A stretch of DNA of 64,000 nucleotides from Pseudoips prasinana (GCA_951640165.1 OX621252.1:26061934-26125933); one strand, 5' to 3'; shown: positions 20,815 through 33,974, counted from the first letter of the stretch. Program-made: numbers and translations. The notes: a model not told the origin generated them from the letters alone.

Positions 20815-22190
20815 TCATTCATGGACTGCATTTTGTCATTAAGAGCGTTCCGATTTCTCTGATATTTTCTGATCTTATCACATAAAATCTGAAAAAATCA
20901 CAGGAATCAAATTTGTGAATATTTTTCAAAAATAGTACTTAAACATGGTGACTTGTTCAGTGACTGATTGTTGTACAAAACAGTGACATAATCCCGAATA
21001 ATGTCGTAAATTATACCAAATCGAGGAGGATTTATTATTGCCAATGCGCTTCGAGTTTTAAGCACTAAGTGAGTTAATTCTTTACCATAAAAATTTATTT
21101 ATTGAAGAAGTAAAGATCTAATACACATAATGCAGAGTTTACGAATATTTTAAGTAAAGATATTATTTTCGTTTTACACTAGGGCTGCATGTAGCTATCG
21201 ATATTTCGTGTCCACTGTCTATCACGCGGTGAACGAATATGTATTACTGATATTAAACTACCTATGTGACGTTTAGATGTGAATCACCTGGAAATGTAAA
21301 TAATCCCAATTCCCATTTAAGACACCTAGCTGATACATAGTAATAATAATAATACATTGATTTCGATTACAAGGGGCTTATAGATACACATATTTGGAGA
21401 TCACTTTTTAAGCAAAGGATTTCTTGTCTTAGGAGACATCATTATTATTTTGTCATCGAGATGTAGACAAATCTAAACATGAAGTACTAAAATAAAAGAG
21501 CCAGTTAACATTATACATTAATCATTAGCATTAAACATTAGCAATCTGCTCTGCAAAAGAATGAGCAAAAATGCAGAAAAGGCCAAATCGCGCAATTATA
21601 TTGATTTGTGTGTAGCGGGTGAGTGCGTGAGTGAGGTGTGAGTGTGCGCTTGTGAGTGTAAGTAGTGAGGTAGTGTGATGTGTGTACTGTAGTGTGATAT
21701 TTATTCCTTTGTTCATTATTTACACTTTCACGTCTAGACGGCTGGACCAATCTGAGTTAATTTGAGATTTTGCCCTTTTACAAAATCATATCCTTGCTTA
21801 GAAAACAAGATACTTGGGACCGGGCTATCTAGTATCGGTAAGTATTTCAATATTAGATTTGTGCATTAGCCCTACGACCATGTTTTGTGATCGAAAGAAG
21901 TGAAAGTAAATCTTCTTTCACTAACCATTGCGACAAATAAATATCTTCTGAGTTTTTCTAAAATATTCTTACTTCACGCCAGAATCGTAGTTTCAGCCAT
22001 TCAAAAGCCCATCCGATCCTATTTTAGTACTATTACTGTTACTGATTATTATTATCGATATCGATATTAATGTGCAAAACGACATGACAACATCATTGAC
22101 ACGCACTCATAAACATTTGTACACACACAAATGTCATCCTTCTAACTTTATGGTTCTGTAAAAATTTCGCTGGGTCGATTTACATGATTT
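20815..22190. other. Non-genic stretch
   Basis: No supported gene. Bases 21605-21700 are a GT/GA-rich low-complexity tract ('gtgagtgcgtgagtgaggtg'), which generates the spurious minus-strand frames there. The remainder is AT-rich with no recognised repeat. Confidence 0.5.
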
Positions 22191-22191
22191 T

Positions 22192-22460
22192 TTTTTATAT
22201 ATCAAAGGGCGACAAACGAGCAAGTGGGTCACTTGATGGTAACTGATCACCGCCGTTCATGGACACTCGCAACACCAGAGGCCTCGCGGGTGCGTTGCCG
22301 GCCTTTAAGAGTCAGCAAGCAAGAGTTGCTGACCTTTACTCCCACCCCGATGAGCTCTGGCGACCTTACTCACATGCAGAAACACAACATTAAAATTATT
22401 AATGTTACTATTAAGGAAATTCTTCTGTAAGGTGGAGGTACTTCCCCAGTCGGGGTGCTT
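22192..22460 (+). repeat. Common lepidopteran interspersed repeat
   Basis: Contains 'gacaaacgagcaagtgggtc', 'cacttgatggtaactgatca', 'atggacactcgcaacaccag' and 'gcgttgccggcctttaagag', a block I recognise as very abundant in moth genomes. The class (SINE or LINE 3' part) is uncertain. The frame at 22224-22430 is a by-product. Confidence 0.65.
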
Positions 22461-22764
22461 TTTGAGCGAATGAACGCTGTGCCCTACCTGTCTTAATATG
22501 CCCTACCTCTCTTAAATGATGTCATTAATGAAATAAGGTTCGATATAAAGCAATCAATAAATGTAAACATCTACAAACCTGCAAATATCCTATTTAATGA
22601 ATTGTGCATTTTTTTATGTTAGCAAATTATTGACATTGAGTTGATGTAGTTGTAAAAGAAAATATACGCAAAGAGAATATAACAAACTATGCTGTTATAT
22701 GAAAGATGGGTGGACGAAAAATACTCTTATATAAAACTTGTTTTATAAATGACTAGGCTACGTA

Positions 22765-23290
22765 TATAAGATAAATACTCTTTATTGCACACCAATTACA
22801 GATAAAACAATATAGGAACATTGAGGCAAATCGTACAATAGGCGGTCTTATCGCAGTCAGCGATCTCTCCCAGACAACCTTTGGATGGATAAGTAGCAGA
22901 ACTAAAGAAAGACAACATCTTAAGGGTAGTACAAGATAAAAGAATTTAAGTAGGAATAGAAATACTTACAAACTAATAATGACATTTACTTAATAATAAT
23001 ACTACCATGTCATTCGATACAATACATACTTAATTACATAAACATAATAAACAATATAATACGGAAGGACAGTGGAAATGCATTCATAGTATCAAGTAGT
23101 GGTTTTTCACTAGTGTTTTGAACAAACCAAGGGATTGAGCTCGTCTAATTGTTAAAAGCAACGCATTCCAGAGGCGAGATGCCTCAATAGTAAAATATAT
23201 AGGTAAGTTTACTAAAAAATAGTAGTCAAAATAGTAGTAATTGCTTTTTGCATTATACCTACGTATATATAATGCAAAAAGCAATTAGTA
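22765..23290 (-). mobile_element. LINE 3' end, minus strand
   Basis: A minus-strand frame (23284-23084) includes FTIEASRLWNALLLTIRRAQ and LFKTLVKNHYL, the C-terminal end of a lepidopteran LINE ORF2. Bases 22765-22930 look like its 3' UTR ('tactctttattgcacacca' on the plus strand). The RT core is absent. Confidence 0.65.
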
Positions 23291-23366
23291 CTAATTTTAC
23301 TAGTATTTTGTAAGATAAATTATAAAAAGGTCAGAACATGGTACTCAAATTTTTTTTGTTAAAAAA

Positions 23367-26300
23367 AATAAGAATGTCTTAGTCCTACTGGATTTTAGCA
23401 GTGCGTTTAATTCGGTAGACTTTGACATCCTACTTGGTATCCTTTCTTCCTTGAATGTCTCAGCGCCTGTGATTGCGTGGTTTAAAGATAAATATAAAGA
23501 TAAAAAGGTTTATTGGCAGAAAGTATTTGTACATGAATTTGTCTTACCTAAAACACTCCACACTAGGCTGAGCCTGTTTCGTGGAGAGTTTTTACAAGAT
23601 GGCATTGCAAACACAGAATCACGGTACAATATAAAATACGAGGTTAATACTAGATCAAAATTAAATTATGTTAAATCAAAATAAAATAAGAAAAAGGAAA
23701 ATATTAACAAATTATATAAATTAATTCATGCATTATAGATTAATTAAATTATTACATTTACAACTGTTTGTTTTATTTGTTGTCCCGAGTATTGATAAGT
23801 CCAAGACAGTAGTTCTTTAGTGGTTACATATTTTGCTTTCGATTGTGGCAAGTTATTTGCTTTAATAAATTTATTTATTTTGTTATATAAATATGGTTTC
23901 ATGTAAAAGGGAAATCGTTGGGCGAATGCTGTTCTTACTAATGGGATTTTAAAGATACGGTTTGTGGTATTGGAGTTTAAATTGATCATGGTATTGATAT
24001 CTTTATGGTATGATAGAATGGCTTTTTGCACAAATAGTCGTCTTACACTAAGAACCTGAGCTTCAGCGAACCGTAGGATTTTGGAATGGAAATTTAAGCA
24101 TTGTCTTTAACACTCCTCTTTGAGCTCTTTCTGGTGTGATGAGGTGTGAGGTAGCCGCTCCACCCCAGGAGAGGAAGCAGTAAAAAAGTATAGGTTCACA
24201 CAAGCATTTATAGACTATTTTGAGAAGATCCTTTGGCGCTATGTCTCGAAGGATTTTTATAGTATGAATTGGTTTCCTAACTCTGGCAGAAGCCGTGGTT
24301 AAATGTTCCCTAAAAGACAGTTTTTCGTCGATGATGACTCCAAGGTATTTGGTAGACCTGACTCGAGATATTTTCGCGCATGTGCAAAGTCCGATACATT
24401 TGGAGTCTGTAGGTAAAAATGTGTGGATTTCTAGTTCCAACCAGTTGGGAGGACATGATGCTGCCGTTTTGTGGAAACAGATAAAATTTGTTTTAGTTTC
24501 ATTCATTGTCAACAAATTGTTTTTTAGCCAGTTTGCCACTACTTTAATACCTTTTTGCGTAGTGTCGTACAATTTGTGCCAATTTTGGTCGTGAAAAATA
24601 ATGACAGTGTCATCGGCGTAATTTATTAGGTCCGCGTTTTTGAGGTTCATAGAAGAGAGGCTGTTAAGGTATATTAAAAACAATGTAGGGCCGAGGAGAA
24701 AGCCCTGGGGGACACCAAAAGACACGCTATGAGGGTTACTGACGAAGGCACCAACTTTTGTTATTTGTTTTCTCTCTTGAAGGTAACTTTTAAACCAGTT
24801 CAGACTTAGTCCTCTAATCCCAGAAAATTCTAATTTGTTTAAAAGTATCGGTGTCAAATGCCTTCGCCAGGTCTAGGAAGACTCCCAGGCAACAACGGCC
24901 TTAATCAAGATGATTAGCTACAGTGTTTGCTAACAGAGATACCGCTTGTTCTGTTGACATTTGCTGTCGGAAACCATATTGCTGCGATTACAGTATTTTG
25001 TTCGTCTCGAGGAACGATATCAGTTGTTTGCTTACAGTTTTTTCTAATATCTTTGAGAAAGAACTCAGAAGAGATATGGGTCTATTATTAGATGGGTTTT
25101 TTGTGTCTCCAGCTTTATGTGATGGCGTCACTACAGCAGTTTTCCGAATTTCTGGGAATGTACCAGTTGATAGGCTTATGTTAAAAATGTGCGTAAGTGG
25201 AATCGATATCAATTTTTTTATGTGTTTAATTAGTTCGTTTCTTATGCCGTCTAAACCCGGGGCGCAGTCATTTTTCAATTGGAGGATTAGCTGTTCGACG
25301 GCAATGGGAGTTGTAGGATGGAGAAAGAAAGAGTGAAGTATGTTAGAACAGGCAGGTACGTTTGAGGCCAGGGATTCCTCTGTTTCGTTTAACTCATGAA
25401 GAATATTATTGGCTAAAGTCTGACCGATTGTAGAGAAGTATGCATTGCACAAGTCTAAAGACGAGGTTTCAGTCTCCTTTGTAGTCAGAAGATCATGATC
25501 ATTATTTCTCCTGGAGGAAGAATAAGTGATTCGTTTAATGGCTTCCCATATTTTTTTCGGATCATTTTTTGCTTTACTTAACTATTCTTGATTATATTGA
25601 TTTTTTAGTCTGCGAAGAAAGCCACGGTAGAAATTTCTATATCTCTTGTAGATTAAGGTTTTTATCACATCGTTAGGATGTTTTCATGCCTCTATATGTA
25701 ATTTGTCTCTATGAATTGAGCATATAACTAGTCGTGGAGTCATCCACGGCTCGAATATACGTTGTAACTGAGTCTTTCTTTTTTTATTGTGTTTTGAAGG
25801 ATTATTGGCGAAAGTATTGAATCAAATTTTACCGATGCTTGAGACGGGCAAGTTATTTCTAAAACAGGCGTCCAACAAGTATTCTTTATTTCATTTTTAA
25901 TTGCGTCATAATCAACCTTCCGATTTGTTTTTAAGGGACGTTCTTTTCTTGGTTTTTCAGATGTAAGCCGGGTCATGACAGGGTAATGGTGTGACAGTAG
26001 AAGAGCAGACTATGGATTCTGATTCAGTACAGGTTTTCACAAAAATGTGATCTAATATCGCATTTTTCCGAGTCGGAACATAGCTGACCGAAAACCTAGT
26101 TGCGCCATGAGGCATATATAATCACTGCAGGTCTCTGGATTTCCAATGTTGATGTTTATGTCCCCAGTAACAATAGCGCAACGGGTATTCAAGAGATTGG
26201 AATCGATTACTTCTTCGAGGGAAGAGAGAAAATTATCTGTATTTCGAAATGAGGGGGACCGGTATATTCCCAATAAATAAATTAAGGCTGGAATTTGTAC

Positions 26301-27545
26301 CAAAATACAGTTAGAATCCTGTCAATTGGATTAGCTCCATTGAAGTAGCTTTTAAGGATTTTTGAACATAAATAACCACACCACCTGATTGGTTTATTAT
26401 TTTTGTGGTAGCAAAAGCTGTATAGCCCTCAATTTGTCCTACTACTGAGTCTTTATTCAACCAACACTCGGAGAGAACTATTACGTCGTATTGTAGATTG
26501 AAACGTTTCAGTAATACTAGAAATGTGTTTAAATTTTAGTTTGATTCATATCTTCGAGGTCGCTCACAGTCTGACCACTACGAAGATTCTTTCTCTCAAT
26601 GGTGTGATCTTACTGCGGGTGTTCCTCAGGGTGGCGTACTCTCTCCTCTTTTATTCTCCGTTTTTATAAACGCCATTATTAAAATCCTTACTTCTTACTA
26701 TCATCTCTATGCAGACGACTTGCAGCTTTATGGGCACTTCAAGGCCAATGACACTAGGGAAGCCATTGCTGCCATCAATAATGATCTTGAAAACATAAGC
26801 AAGTGGGCAAAATCTTTTGGACTTTTAGTCAACCCCTCTAAATCTCAAGCTCTCATTATTGATGGCAGACACATGTTTAACACCTTAAATTTTTCAGCCG
26901 ATCCTCCTGTTCTTTTCGATGATGTGACCTTATACAAATTTTGCCAAAAATTTTGGTGTTTTAATCGACTGTAACCTTTCGTGGAACAATCACGTTGCAG
27001 AGGTAAGCAGGAGGGTATACTGTTCTTTTCAATCTATTAGACGTCTCCAAAAATTCTTACCATTTCAGACTAAAGTTACTCTCGCTCATTCACTTCTACT
27101 CCCTCTTCTTGACTATGCTGATGTCTGTTTTCTTGATGCAACAGAAGAAATTCTAGATAAGCTCTAACGCCTGCAGAACTTATACCACTTTATTTTCGGC
27201 CTAAGGAAGTACGACCACGTGTCGGGACTGTCATATCCTTTCTCTACTTTATTCCATTCTTCATAACTCTGTTGCTCCCATCTATCTCCGTGAACGCTTT
27301 GAGTATCTGGTGCCTAGAGGCAAACCTTGTCGCACAGCTATTTCTCTTCTTCTAAGGACTCCTTCCCATACTTCCAGCCGCTATGATGACTCGTTTACTG
27401 TACGCGCAGTGCGCCTTTGGAACTCTTTACTACATTCCATACGTGATAGCTCGTCATTAAGTATTTTTAAGAACAGAACTAAGAAGCACTTCTTATTTCT
27501 TTAATTTATGTATATAATAGATATGTAGGTTTTATGTAGTTTATT
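23367..27545 (+). mobile_element. LINE split by a nested insertion
   Basis: Two plus-strand halves of one reverse transcriptase. 23367-23482 reads LVLLDFSSAFNSVDFDILL up to a motif ending IAWF. 26536-27545 resumes with FDSYLRGR, then VPQGGVLSPLLFSVFIN, YADDLQLYG (26710), a VNPSKSQALII stretch and the C-terminal RLWNSLLHSIRDSSSL. Joined, they are contiguous in the RT domain. The intervening 3.05 kb is an opposite-strand LINE. A frameshift near 26960 and a stop near 27165 disable the host element, which is also 5' truncated. Confidence 0.8.
23483..26535 (-). mobile_element. Nested LINE (endonuclease and reverse transcriptase), minus strand
   Basis: In 5' to 3' order on the minus strand: an apurinic-type endonuclease with VLSECWLNKDSVVGQ and TGDINININI-like motifs (about 26500-26050), the RT start with CAPGLDGIRNELI and NRPISLLSSFSKILEK (25240-25010), then GVPQGFLLGPTLFLIYLN and the catalytic NYADDTVI motif (about 24610), a C-terminal FREHLTTASARV region, and a 3' UTR ending near 23485. 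Frameshifts separate the pieces. The 5' end is truncated at or just before the endonuclease. It sits exactly between the halves of the plus-strand LINE. Confidence 0.85.
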
Positions 27546-27572
27546 CTTTATATATATATATATAACACCATC

Positions 27573-27830
27573 GACGGTCACAACAGCCTAGTTGGTAGTG
27601 CTCCTGCCTACGAAGCTGGTGGTCCTGGGTTCGAATCCTGGTAAGTGCAAATATTTGTGTGATGAGCACGAATATTTGTTTCTGAGTCATGGATGTTTTC
27701 TATGTATTTATCTATCTATATAAGTATGTATGTCGTCGCCTGGTACCCATAGTACAAGCTCTGCTTAGTTTGGGGCTAGGATGATCTGTGTGACATTGTC
27801 CCCAGATATTATTTTTAGGAATCTTAGCAA
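27573..27830 (+). mobile_element. tRNA-derived SINE, family B variant
   Basis: Head 'gcctagttggtagtgctcct' (box A) and 'ggtcctgggttcgaatcctg' (box B). The body contains 'gtacaagctctgcttagtt' and ends 'gtccccagatatta', matching the body at 40555-40640. Confidence 0.8.
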
Positions 27831-27871
27831 TCTTAGGAATTAAAAGGATTATTTTATTATAAAAAAGAGAA

Positions 27872-28099
27872 TTAGAATAAATAATTTAGAAATCAACAAC
27901 AATTTTCTTATGACAAATCACTTATAACGATAAATAGTAATCACACTACACTTGGGCTTGAAATAAATCGTTACGCAACCCGACCGCGTTTCCGCTTGCG
28001 ACGAAGTCCGGCCCCTAAAGAGAGAGAGCCAGCGGTAGACTGGGCCTTATATAGGCAAAGTCCGACGTGACTCATCGCCCATCTTGAAAATTCCTCACA
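27872..28099 (-). repeat. Long terminal repeat of a Ty3/gypsy-like element
   Basis: On the minus strand it begins TGTGAGGAATTTTC, has a TATATAAGG promoter motif about 50 bases in, and ends near 'gatttctaaattatttatt'. A second copy lies at 39832-40050. Just upstream on the minus strand is a purine-rich tract (gtcaagagaggccg) that could be the polypurine primer, marking this as the 3' LTR. Confidence 0.65.
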
Positions 28100-29800
28100 C
28101 GGCCTCTCTTGACTTCGCGTCGACCACGACCGTGCTTCTTCAGCAGCACCAGGAGACACGGCGAAGCTATGATCACCAGCTTCTACTGCATTAGAGAGCT
28201 CACCGTCATCGGAATCATCATCTGCATAAAACACAAACAGTTAATTATCATGGCAACTGCACAAAGTTGCCTATTCAGTCTTCCACCTCGCACTCAAGGC
28301 CCTCAAACAAACAACCACTCTGGTAACAAGAGATAAATACACTCAAAACACTTCGCTTTCAAATATATGTAAACATCTCTTGTAAACTTCTGTCATACTC
28401 ATATATGAACAAGTTATATCAACAAACGTCACATTATAGCGACAAACGCCAAGTATTGCGACGAACGCAAAGTTATAGCGACACACGCAAAGCTATAGCG
28501 ACAAACGCAGAGTTATAGCGACACACGCAAAGCTATAGCGACAAACGCAGAGTTATAGCGACAAACGCCAAGCGACACGCCTGAGTGCATAGTACCATAG
28601 CGACTAGCACTTATAACTCATTGATTTTACTGTACGGAGCGCACGTCTTCACACACGCCAAGCGTACTATAAACAAAACAACATTAAATGATTCGGATGA
28701 AACTTATTACCAAAGTTGCGGAACCAAACTCAAAAGGTAAAGACTTCCTGCCAGCCAGCCACGCGCGCCAGTTGCACGCCTGCCAGATCAGACGCTTCAG
28801 GACTTCAGCGTCGAAGGTAGCCGCCAGGCTACGCCGACAGTTTGACCCAAACAGCAAGTGACACACTCGCACCATTCATACGTGTAACATAAAACAAGAA
28901 TAAAAAGGTTTAGTTACGCCTAAAACTAATTTAATCTTACATAGATCATCAGAACAAGCGGACCCACTATTATAAGAACCGTACCCATACCTTGCTTGAA
29001 CGGCTTGCCCGCTCAAACTATGTATTTCAGGTGACATATATTGCACCGCCCGACCGAACACCGAACTAGAAAAGGCTGCTACATGCATCATATACCTACA
29101 TGCGGATTAAACAATGTGCTATGTTCTTATCAGAAAAGTGCTTTGAGATAACTCTCTTACCGGCACCAACATGATAACGACAAAAGCTTTGGAACGTTTT
29201 TAGTGCAACAAGAGTTTTCTAGCTCGTAGTAGTTATGTTCGCCCTTCACATCTAGAGTCACTGTACTGCAGTGGACTGCTACACGCTTCGTATAGTCAGT
29301 ATACGCTTGAATGAGAACCGCTACATAACCAGCACTGAGCCTACGTGAACTTCAGGGGTACTTGCAGGGGTACTTGTAAAAACTCAACACTCTCTTTGGT
29401 TAGTTTGGTAATATAAGCGGATTCAGTGGTGTAACCCTTTATATATCTACGAAAGTAACCAGCTAGACCAAGTGACTGGCTAACTTTGGTTCCTATTGTG
29501 ATAACACTACTTGTATGTTGATCAAATGTGTGTTATACTAACACTAAGGAAATTAGGTGTACTTACAGGATAATGACAAACAAAACTACATGTAAAGTTT
29601 ACGTCAAGTTAGGATAAAATAGTTGAACTCAGTCTCGAAGAATGCAGCGCATGTCTCCGGACACCATTCATTGCACAGCCACTTGCACCTCATAACGACC
29701 GCTCTGCAAGGCCTAGGTCACTTTGTAAGGACCACGTGTCCAGCTGACCAGCTTTCAAACAAGATCGTTAAGTTTTAATTCACGAGTAGGATGTCTATTC
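28100..29800 (-). mobile_element. Decayed Ty3/gypsy-like pol remnants
   Basis: Minus-strand translation shows an RT connection motif (LGLAGYFRRYIKGYTT at about 29490-29440, followed by ITKLTKE), an RNase H-like EHNYYELEN stretch near 29240, and an integrase C-terminus-like block with RGPYKVT and SGRYEVQVAVQ at about 29740-29660. All contain stops. The integrase end lies upstream of the RT piece on this strand, opposite to the normal order, so at least one rearrangement or two overlapping elements are involved. The acidic frame 28234-28100 may be the pol tail. Confidence 0.55.
28430..28570. repeat. 20-bp tandem repeat
   Basis: About seven units of a 20-base motif (tatagcgacaaacgcaaagt and variants) within the gypsy-like element. 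Units differ mainly at caaacg/cacacg and the aag/gag positions. Confidence 0.85.
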
Positions 29801-32290
29801 CGGTTAACCTACTCATTCTTATATTTATTAGTTCGATTGTCTGTAATATGAAGTCTCGTGCGGCTTCTGGTTATTTTACGAAACACACCACGATTGGTTG
29901 AACGGCCACGTCACGTACTACCTAACACACAAAAGACTAGCGTGGTTTCACCTTAACCAATGAGAAGAATTAAAGTTCTCAGTTTTAAAACTGAAATTCT
30001 TTTGATCCTTTCACAAGGGTAATAGACTGATATGTGGCTCTCAACAACGCACGCTCATGAAAACCGCTTGGCAGTATGCTGAACACCTTCAAGGGTCCAC
30101 ACATTTATGAATCAAACCTCGCTGTGGACTAAGAATAATACTAACAAAGAGTACATTCCATGTGTGAACTCTTTTAGTTAGCATTGAATGAAAGTCGATG
30201 TACAATCAAATGGAAGTACGTGGAGCCAAAAGTACTTTAAAATAAGGGAGCCAGTATTTTTCAGTACAGAGTTCCCTTAAGAATGTTACACAAGAACCAC
30301 CTGGGTTCCTCCCCTACCGGATTGTATCGGTGATACAAAAGATCATAACGTCTTACTTACATCCCTACAAAGTACCATACTAAAGCTATTGAATTACGTA
30401 TTCCTCTGCCTGGGTTATCAGTGACCAATTAAGAGGCTTGAAATCTGATTGACTTTAAATTAATACAACTTTACCGTTCTCAGCTTGTGACATCATTATC
30501 CCGTTTGTCATCAAAATCCTAGAAACAATGCAATAACACGCAACACGCGGGATGAGATAACTTTTACAGTCGATTAATTTCAGAGCAATACAATCCGTAA
30601 TTATAAAAAATCACTTCTTCAAAATAATCTCATGGCGGAAGTAGTCACAGTACCTGACCAGAGTTTATGTGGAGGGAAAATGTATACCAAACCACCTTTC
30701 TTGGACTCGGCCTCACCTGACAATAACTCAATTGTCTTCAGATTGCTTACATGACCTTGGTGAAACCTTCGTCCTTTATATGACCTAGTCTTTTACGAAA
30801 CGACATAATTATATGGCGAACATATAATTTACGTACACAAAACATCCAGAGAACAACCAGTTCGCACAAATAAGTTTTCCCGTGCGGGAATCGAACGTAG
30901 GACACGGAGTGACAAGGCGACGGTTTTAACCACTGCGTCACACGTGCAGTCAAACTTTAGAGGATGACTTCAAACTTATTTTGATAACTCCGCTGGTAAG
31001 AAGTAGCTCGAGAACGTTCTAAAAACTGCTATTGTTCACTGCTATTATACGAACTAGGTTTAGAATAACACCTAGTTGATATTGTGGAATGCAAATAAAA
31101 CATTGAATATCGAGTATTAAATTGGCAAAAATGATAACACTCAAATGTTAGTGAGCTTCGTAGATACCTTGTATCATAGGCTTCTCAGTTCCTCACTCAA
31201 TCCTCTCAGTATCATAAGGCGTAAGGCATGTCACGTTTGAGGTACCATTCCTCAGCGGTGGTCAATACCTACTGCTATATACTATGGCTATCATGCGATG
31301 CACCACGATACTGAGCGGCAGCGGCGACGGCTATCAAACACTACGACGTCTACTGATCGAGCTTAGATCGTAACACACGTCGCAAACTATCTCTTTTTTT
31401 TAACATGACGAATCGGTTAACCTAGGAGACTTTCACTGCTTCACCGGACTATCGCAAACTACCGCCTTACAAAGAAAGTCTTGATCGGCCACGTGAAATA
31501 CACCGCGGTATTTCACAAACAAAGCAATGAAATTGTACTTACGTAAATCACACAACACACAAATAAATTTACACTGGGGTAGATTTGTTCCGTTACTGGG
31601 GTAGAATTATACACTTCTTAGACTCTTTTTACAGTTATAACCAGTAAAGGCTTAAACAAACATTCCTTGTCGGGCCAATGTTTGTCGTGCCAAAATTCAG
31701 TGTTTGAGCACGATCCACCCAGTCGTATCATAATTTTAAATTGTGAATCTCTTCACAATGTACAATTATTAAAATTGAACACAATGACATAATAGTGGCT
31801 AGCACGACTCGACTGTCAAATGAATCGTGTCAACAATTGCCTGAGTAACCGAACTACCCACATCTTTAGTTCATTCTATATGACTAAATAAAATTACTTT
31901 CGACCGTTTCTAACCTGCTCATGATAGCTTCGCTTAGCGTAGGTTTTCGTGTGCCTTCGAAGGCTGCTTACAATTTGCGTCAACGTTCACGCAAACGGAA
32001 ATCGTGCCGTTTTCGACAAACTGACCACGAACTAACACGCCTACGTGATCGGTGTTTCATTTAAGAGCGACACACAGATCGCGAGCGCGACCTCAGTGTT
32101 CAGGTATAGGTATGGCATCGGGGGTAACTGCACACTATTAGACGCACTTTTTTCAGACTCACGCTACCGATCACAATCCTTAAGCACTCGACTACACGAC
32201 TTACATGGCGGCATTGGCATTTCGCAACACCACGATACCACGGTTTACCACTTTGGAAGTGTCTCTCGCGCAAACTATTCAGTTTAGCCA
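29801..32290. other. Probable internal remains of the gypsy-like element, no intact gene
   Basis: Composition resembles 28.1-29.8 kb and differs from the AT-rich flanks, but I could not read clear gag, protease or RT motifs. The tract near 31680-31700 ('cattccttgtcgggccaat') could hold a primer-binding region, which I cannot confirm. Frames at 32045-32342 look non-coding. Confidence 0.35.
30815..30955 (-). mobile_element. tRNA-derived SINE, family A, minus strand
   Basis: Reverse complement shows the head with box B-like 'cgttcgattcccgcacggg' and the start 'ctgcacgtgtgacgcagtgg'. Same family as 1875-2090. It inserted into the decayed gypsy-like region. Confidence 0.75.
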
Positions 32291-32604
32291 AAAATGATAT
32301 TAGAAACCTCAATATTATTTTTGAAGACCTATCCATAGACACCCCACATGTATGGGTACGATAAAAAAAAAAATTGAGTTTCAGTTCTATGTATGGCGAC
32401 CCCCCAAAATTATTATTCTTTTTCTATTTTTGTGTAAAAATCCTAATGCGGTTCACAGAATACACCTACTTACCAAGTTACAGCAGCACAGCTCTTATAT
32501 TTTTTATTTTTATTTATTAGGGATAACAACAGTCGCTTACAAATGTATTTAACAAAAAACACTATTACTACTTAATTAGACCAATTACAGTTATCCTCAG
32601 CTAT

Positions 32605-32646
32605 TATAATTTTGATTCTGTTCGTTAGAACAGAATCAAAATTATA
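32605..32646. repeat. Perfect short hairpin
   Basis: tataattttgattctgttc, a GTTA loop, then the exact complement. AT-rich and isolated, flanked by AT-rich sequence without a gene (32350-33005). Confidence 0.85.
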
Positions 32647-33011
32647 TTAAAATCTAAAAAGGTTATATTACATCTATGCAGAACAGTCAAACAAGTAGGT
32701 AGGTTTGTTCACAGCTGTTGACACTACGCATCGAGTCGAGCTCGAGCAATTAGCTCGGCTGGAACCATTATAAAGGTAGCGTAATGGTAAGTAACTACGT
32801 ATTACCACCAGTTTTTTTTTCTCATTTTAATGTTATTCCTATTACCCATTTGTGCAGGTGTACTTATTATTTTGAAAGCAACAAATAAATACAATTATTG
32901 ATAAGATTAATAACTTATTCACCATTGGTTAAAACATTTCTAAAACTGGCCATAAATGATCTTTTACTTACGAAAAAAGGATCTATGTCACTAAATGTTG
33001 TGTTATATATA

Positions 33012-33966
33012 CAGTCCCGCAAACTTATCTGGCCCGCTGGCAGCGTCGCTGTTATCGCATTTAGTGTTGCTAGTAACTATTTTTTGCAATATAGTGGGTA
33101 AAAATAATATGCACAGTGTAACGTAAATATTACTTCACTAAAAAGAAAACAAATACTGTCATTACAAATCTTTATATTTTTATACAATAATTAAGATCAT
33201 TTACATAAAATGTATGCTGAGTGTCCTCTAACGGGGATACTCCAGGTATTATTATGTCACCGGAATTGTTTAATGCAGAAGTCATTTCATCATCATCATT
33301 ATCATAATCACTGCTTTCACTTTCACTTTCACAACCTAATTGATTGATGAAAGGCTCGTCTAAGTATTCATCCCATTTCGATACTCATTTTCTATATTTT
33401 TTACATGATTGCAATGCTTTTGCCATTCATTGGCTGTTATTTTATCAAAAGCTTCTGCAATCAATGTAGGCATTTCAGAATTCGATCTACCAATATTCTG
33501 ATCTGCTATAAATTTTTGCATCTGCTTGCTCTTTTTCTTTCACAAGTTTTCTTACAAATCACTCTCCGACACCTACAATGGAAATAGCAAAAATTCAATA
33601 AATAATGAATATTTTAAAATATGTATTTAAATTTAAAGTGCGACTGGGAGTTTCGTATTTTTTCAGAAGCTGACAATGCTAACCTGTAGCAGCAGCTACG
33701 CGTTCATACAACTTATTGAAGGGTATAATTGGTGCCTGAAGGTGTATTTCTTCATTCATATAATTCAATACTTGTAATATAATGTTCCTAGCATCACTTT
33801 TTAAAGATTTCGGCATTTTTCACAATTAAAAACCATAAAAGAACAATAAATACGCGCAACAAACAATCAATGGCAGGAATGTCAGGGAATAACAGCCGAT
33901 TGACATTTCAAACTGGCGTCGTTAGTTCTACTTTTGGCCACCGGGCCAGATAAGTTTGTGGCACTA
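33012..33966 (-). mobile_element. Tc1/mariner-derived element, copy 1
   Basis: Terminal inverted repeats CAGTCCCGCAAACTTATC (left) and TAGTGCCACAAACTTATC (right, reversed), flanked by TA on both sides. The minus strand keeps a helix-turn-helix-like first exon starting MPKSLKSDARN and ending in ERVAAATG before a GTTAG donor, and, after an intron, a second part with ITANEWQKHCNHV. The central catalytic region is missing, so it is a deletion derivative that cannot supply its own transposase. Confidence 0.8.
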
Positions 33967-33974
33967 TACAAGTA

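Noticed and set aside
21531..21750. Threonine/histidine-rich secreted peptide
   Set aside because: Antisense reading of a GT-rich low-complexity tract.
24295..24594. Plus-strand 99-codon frame
   Set aside because: Antisense shadow of the minus-strand LINE reverse transcriptase.
28430..28570. CRISPR array
   Set aside because: The 20-bp units abut without unique spacers, and the context is a eukaryotic LTR element.
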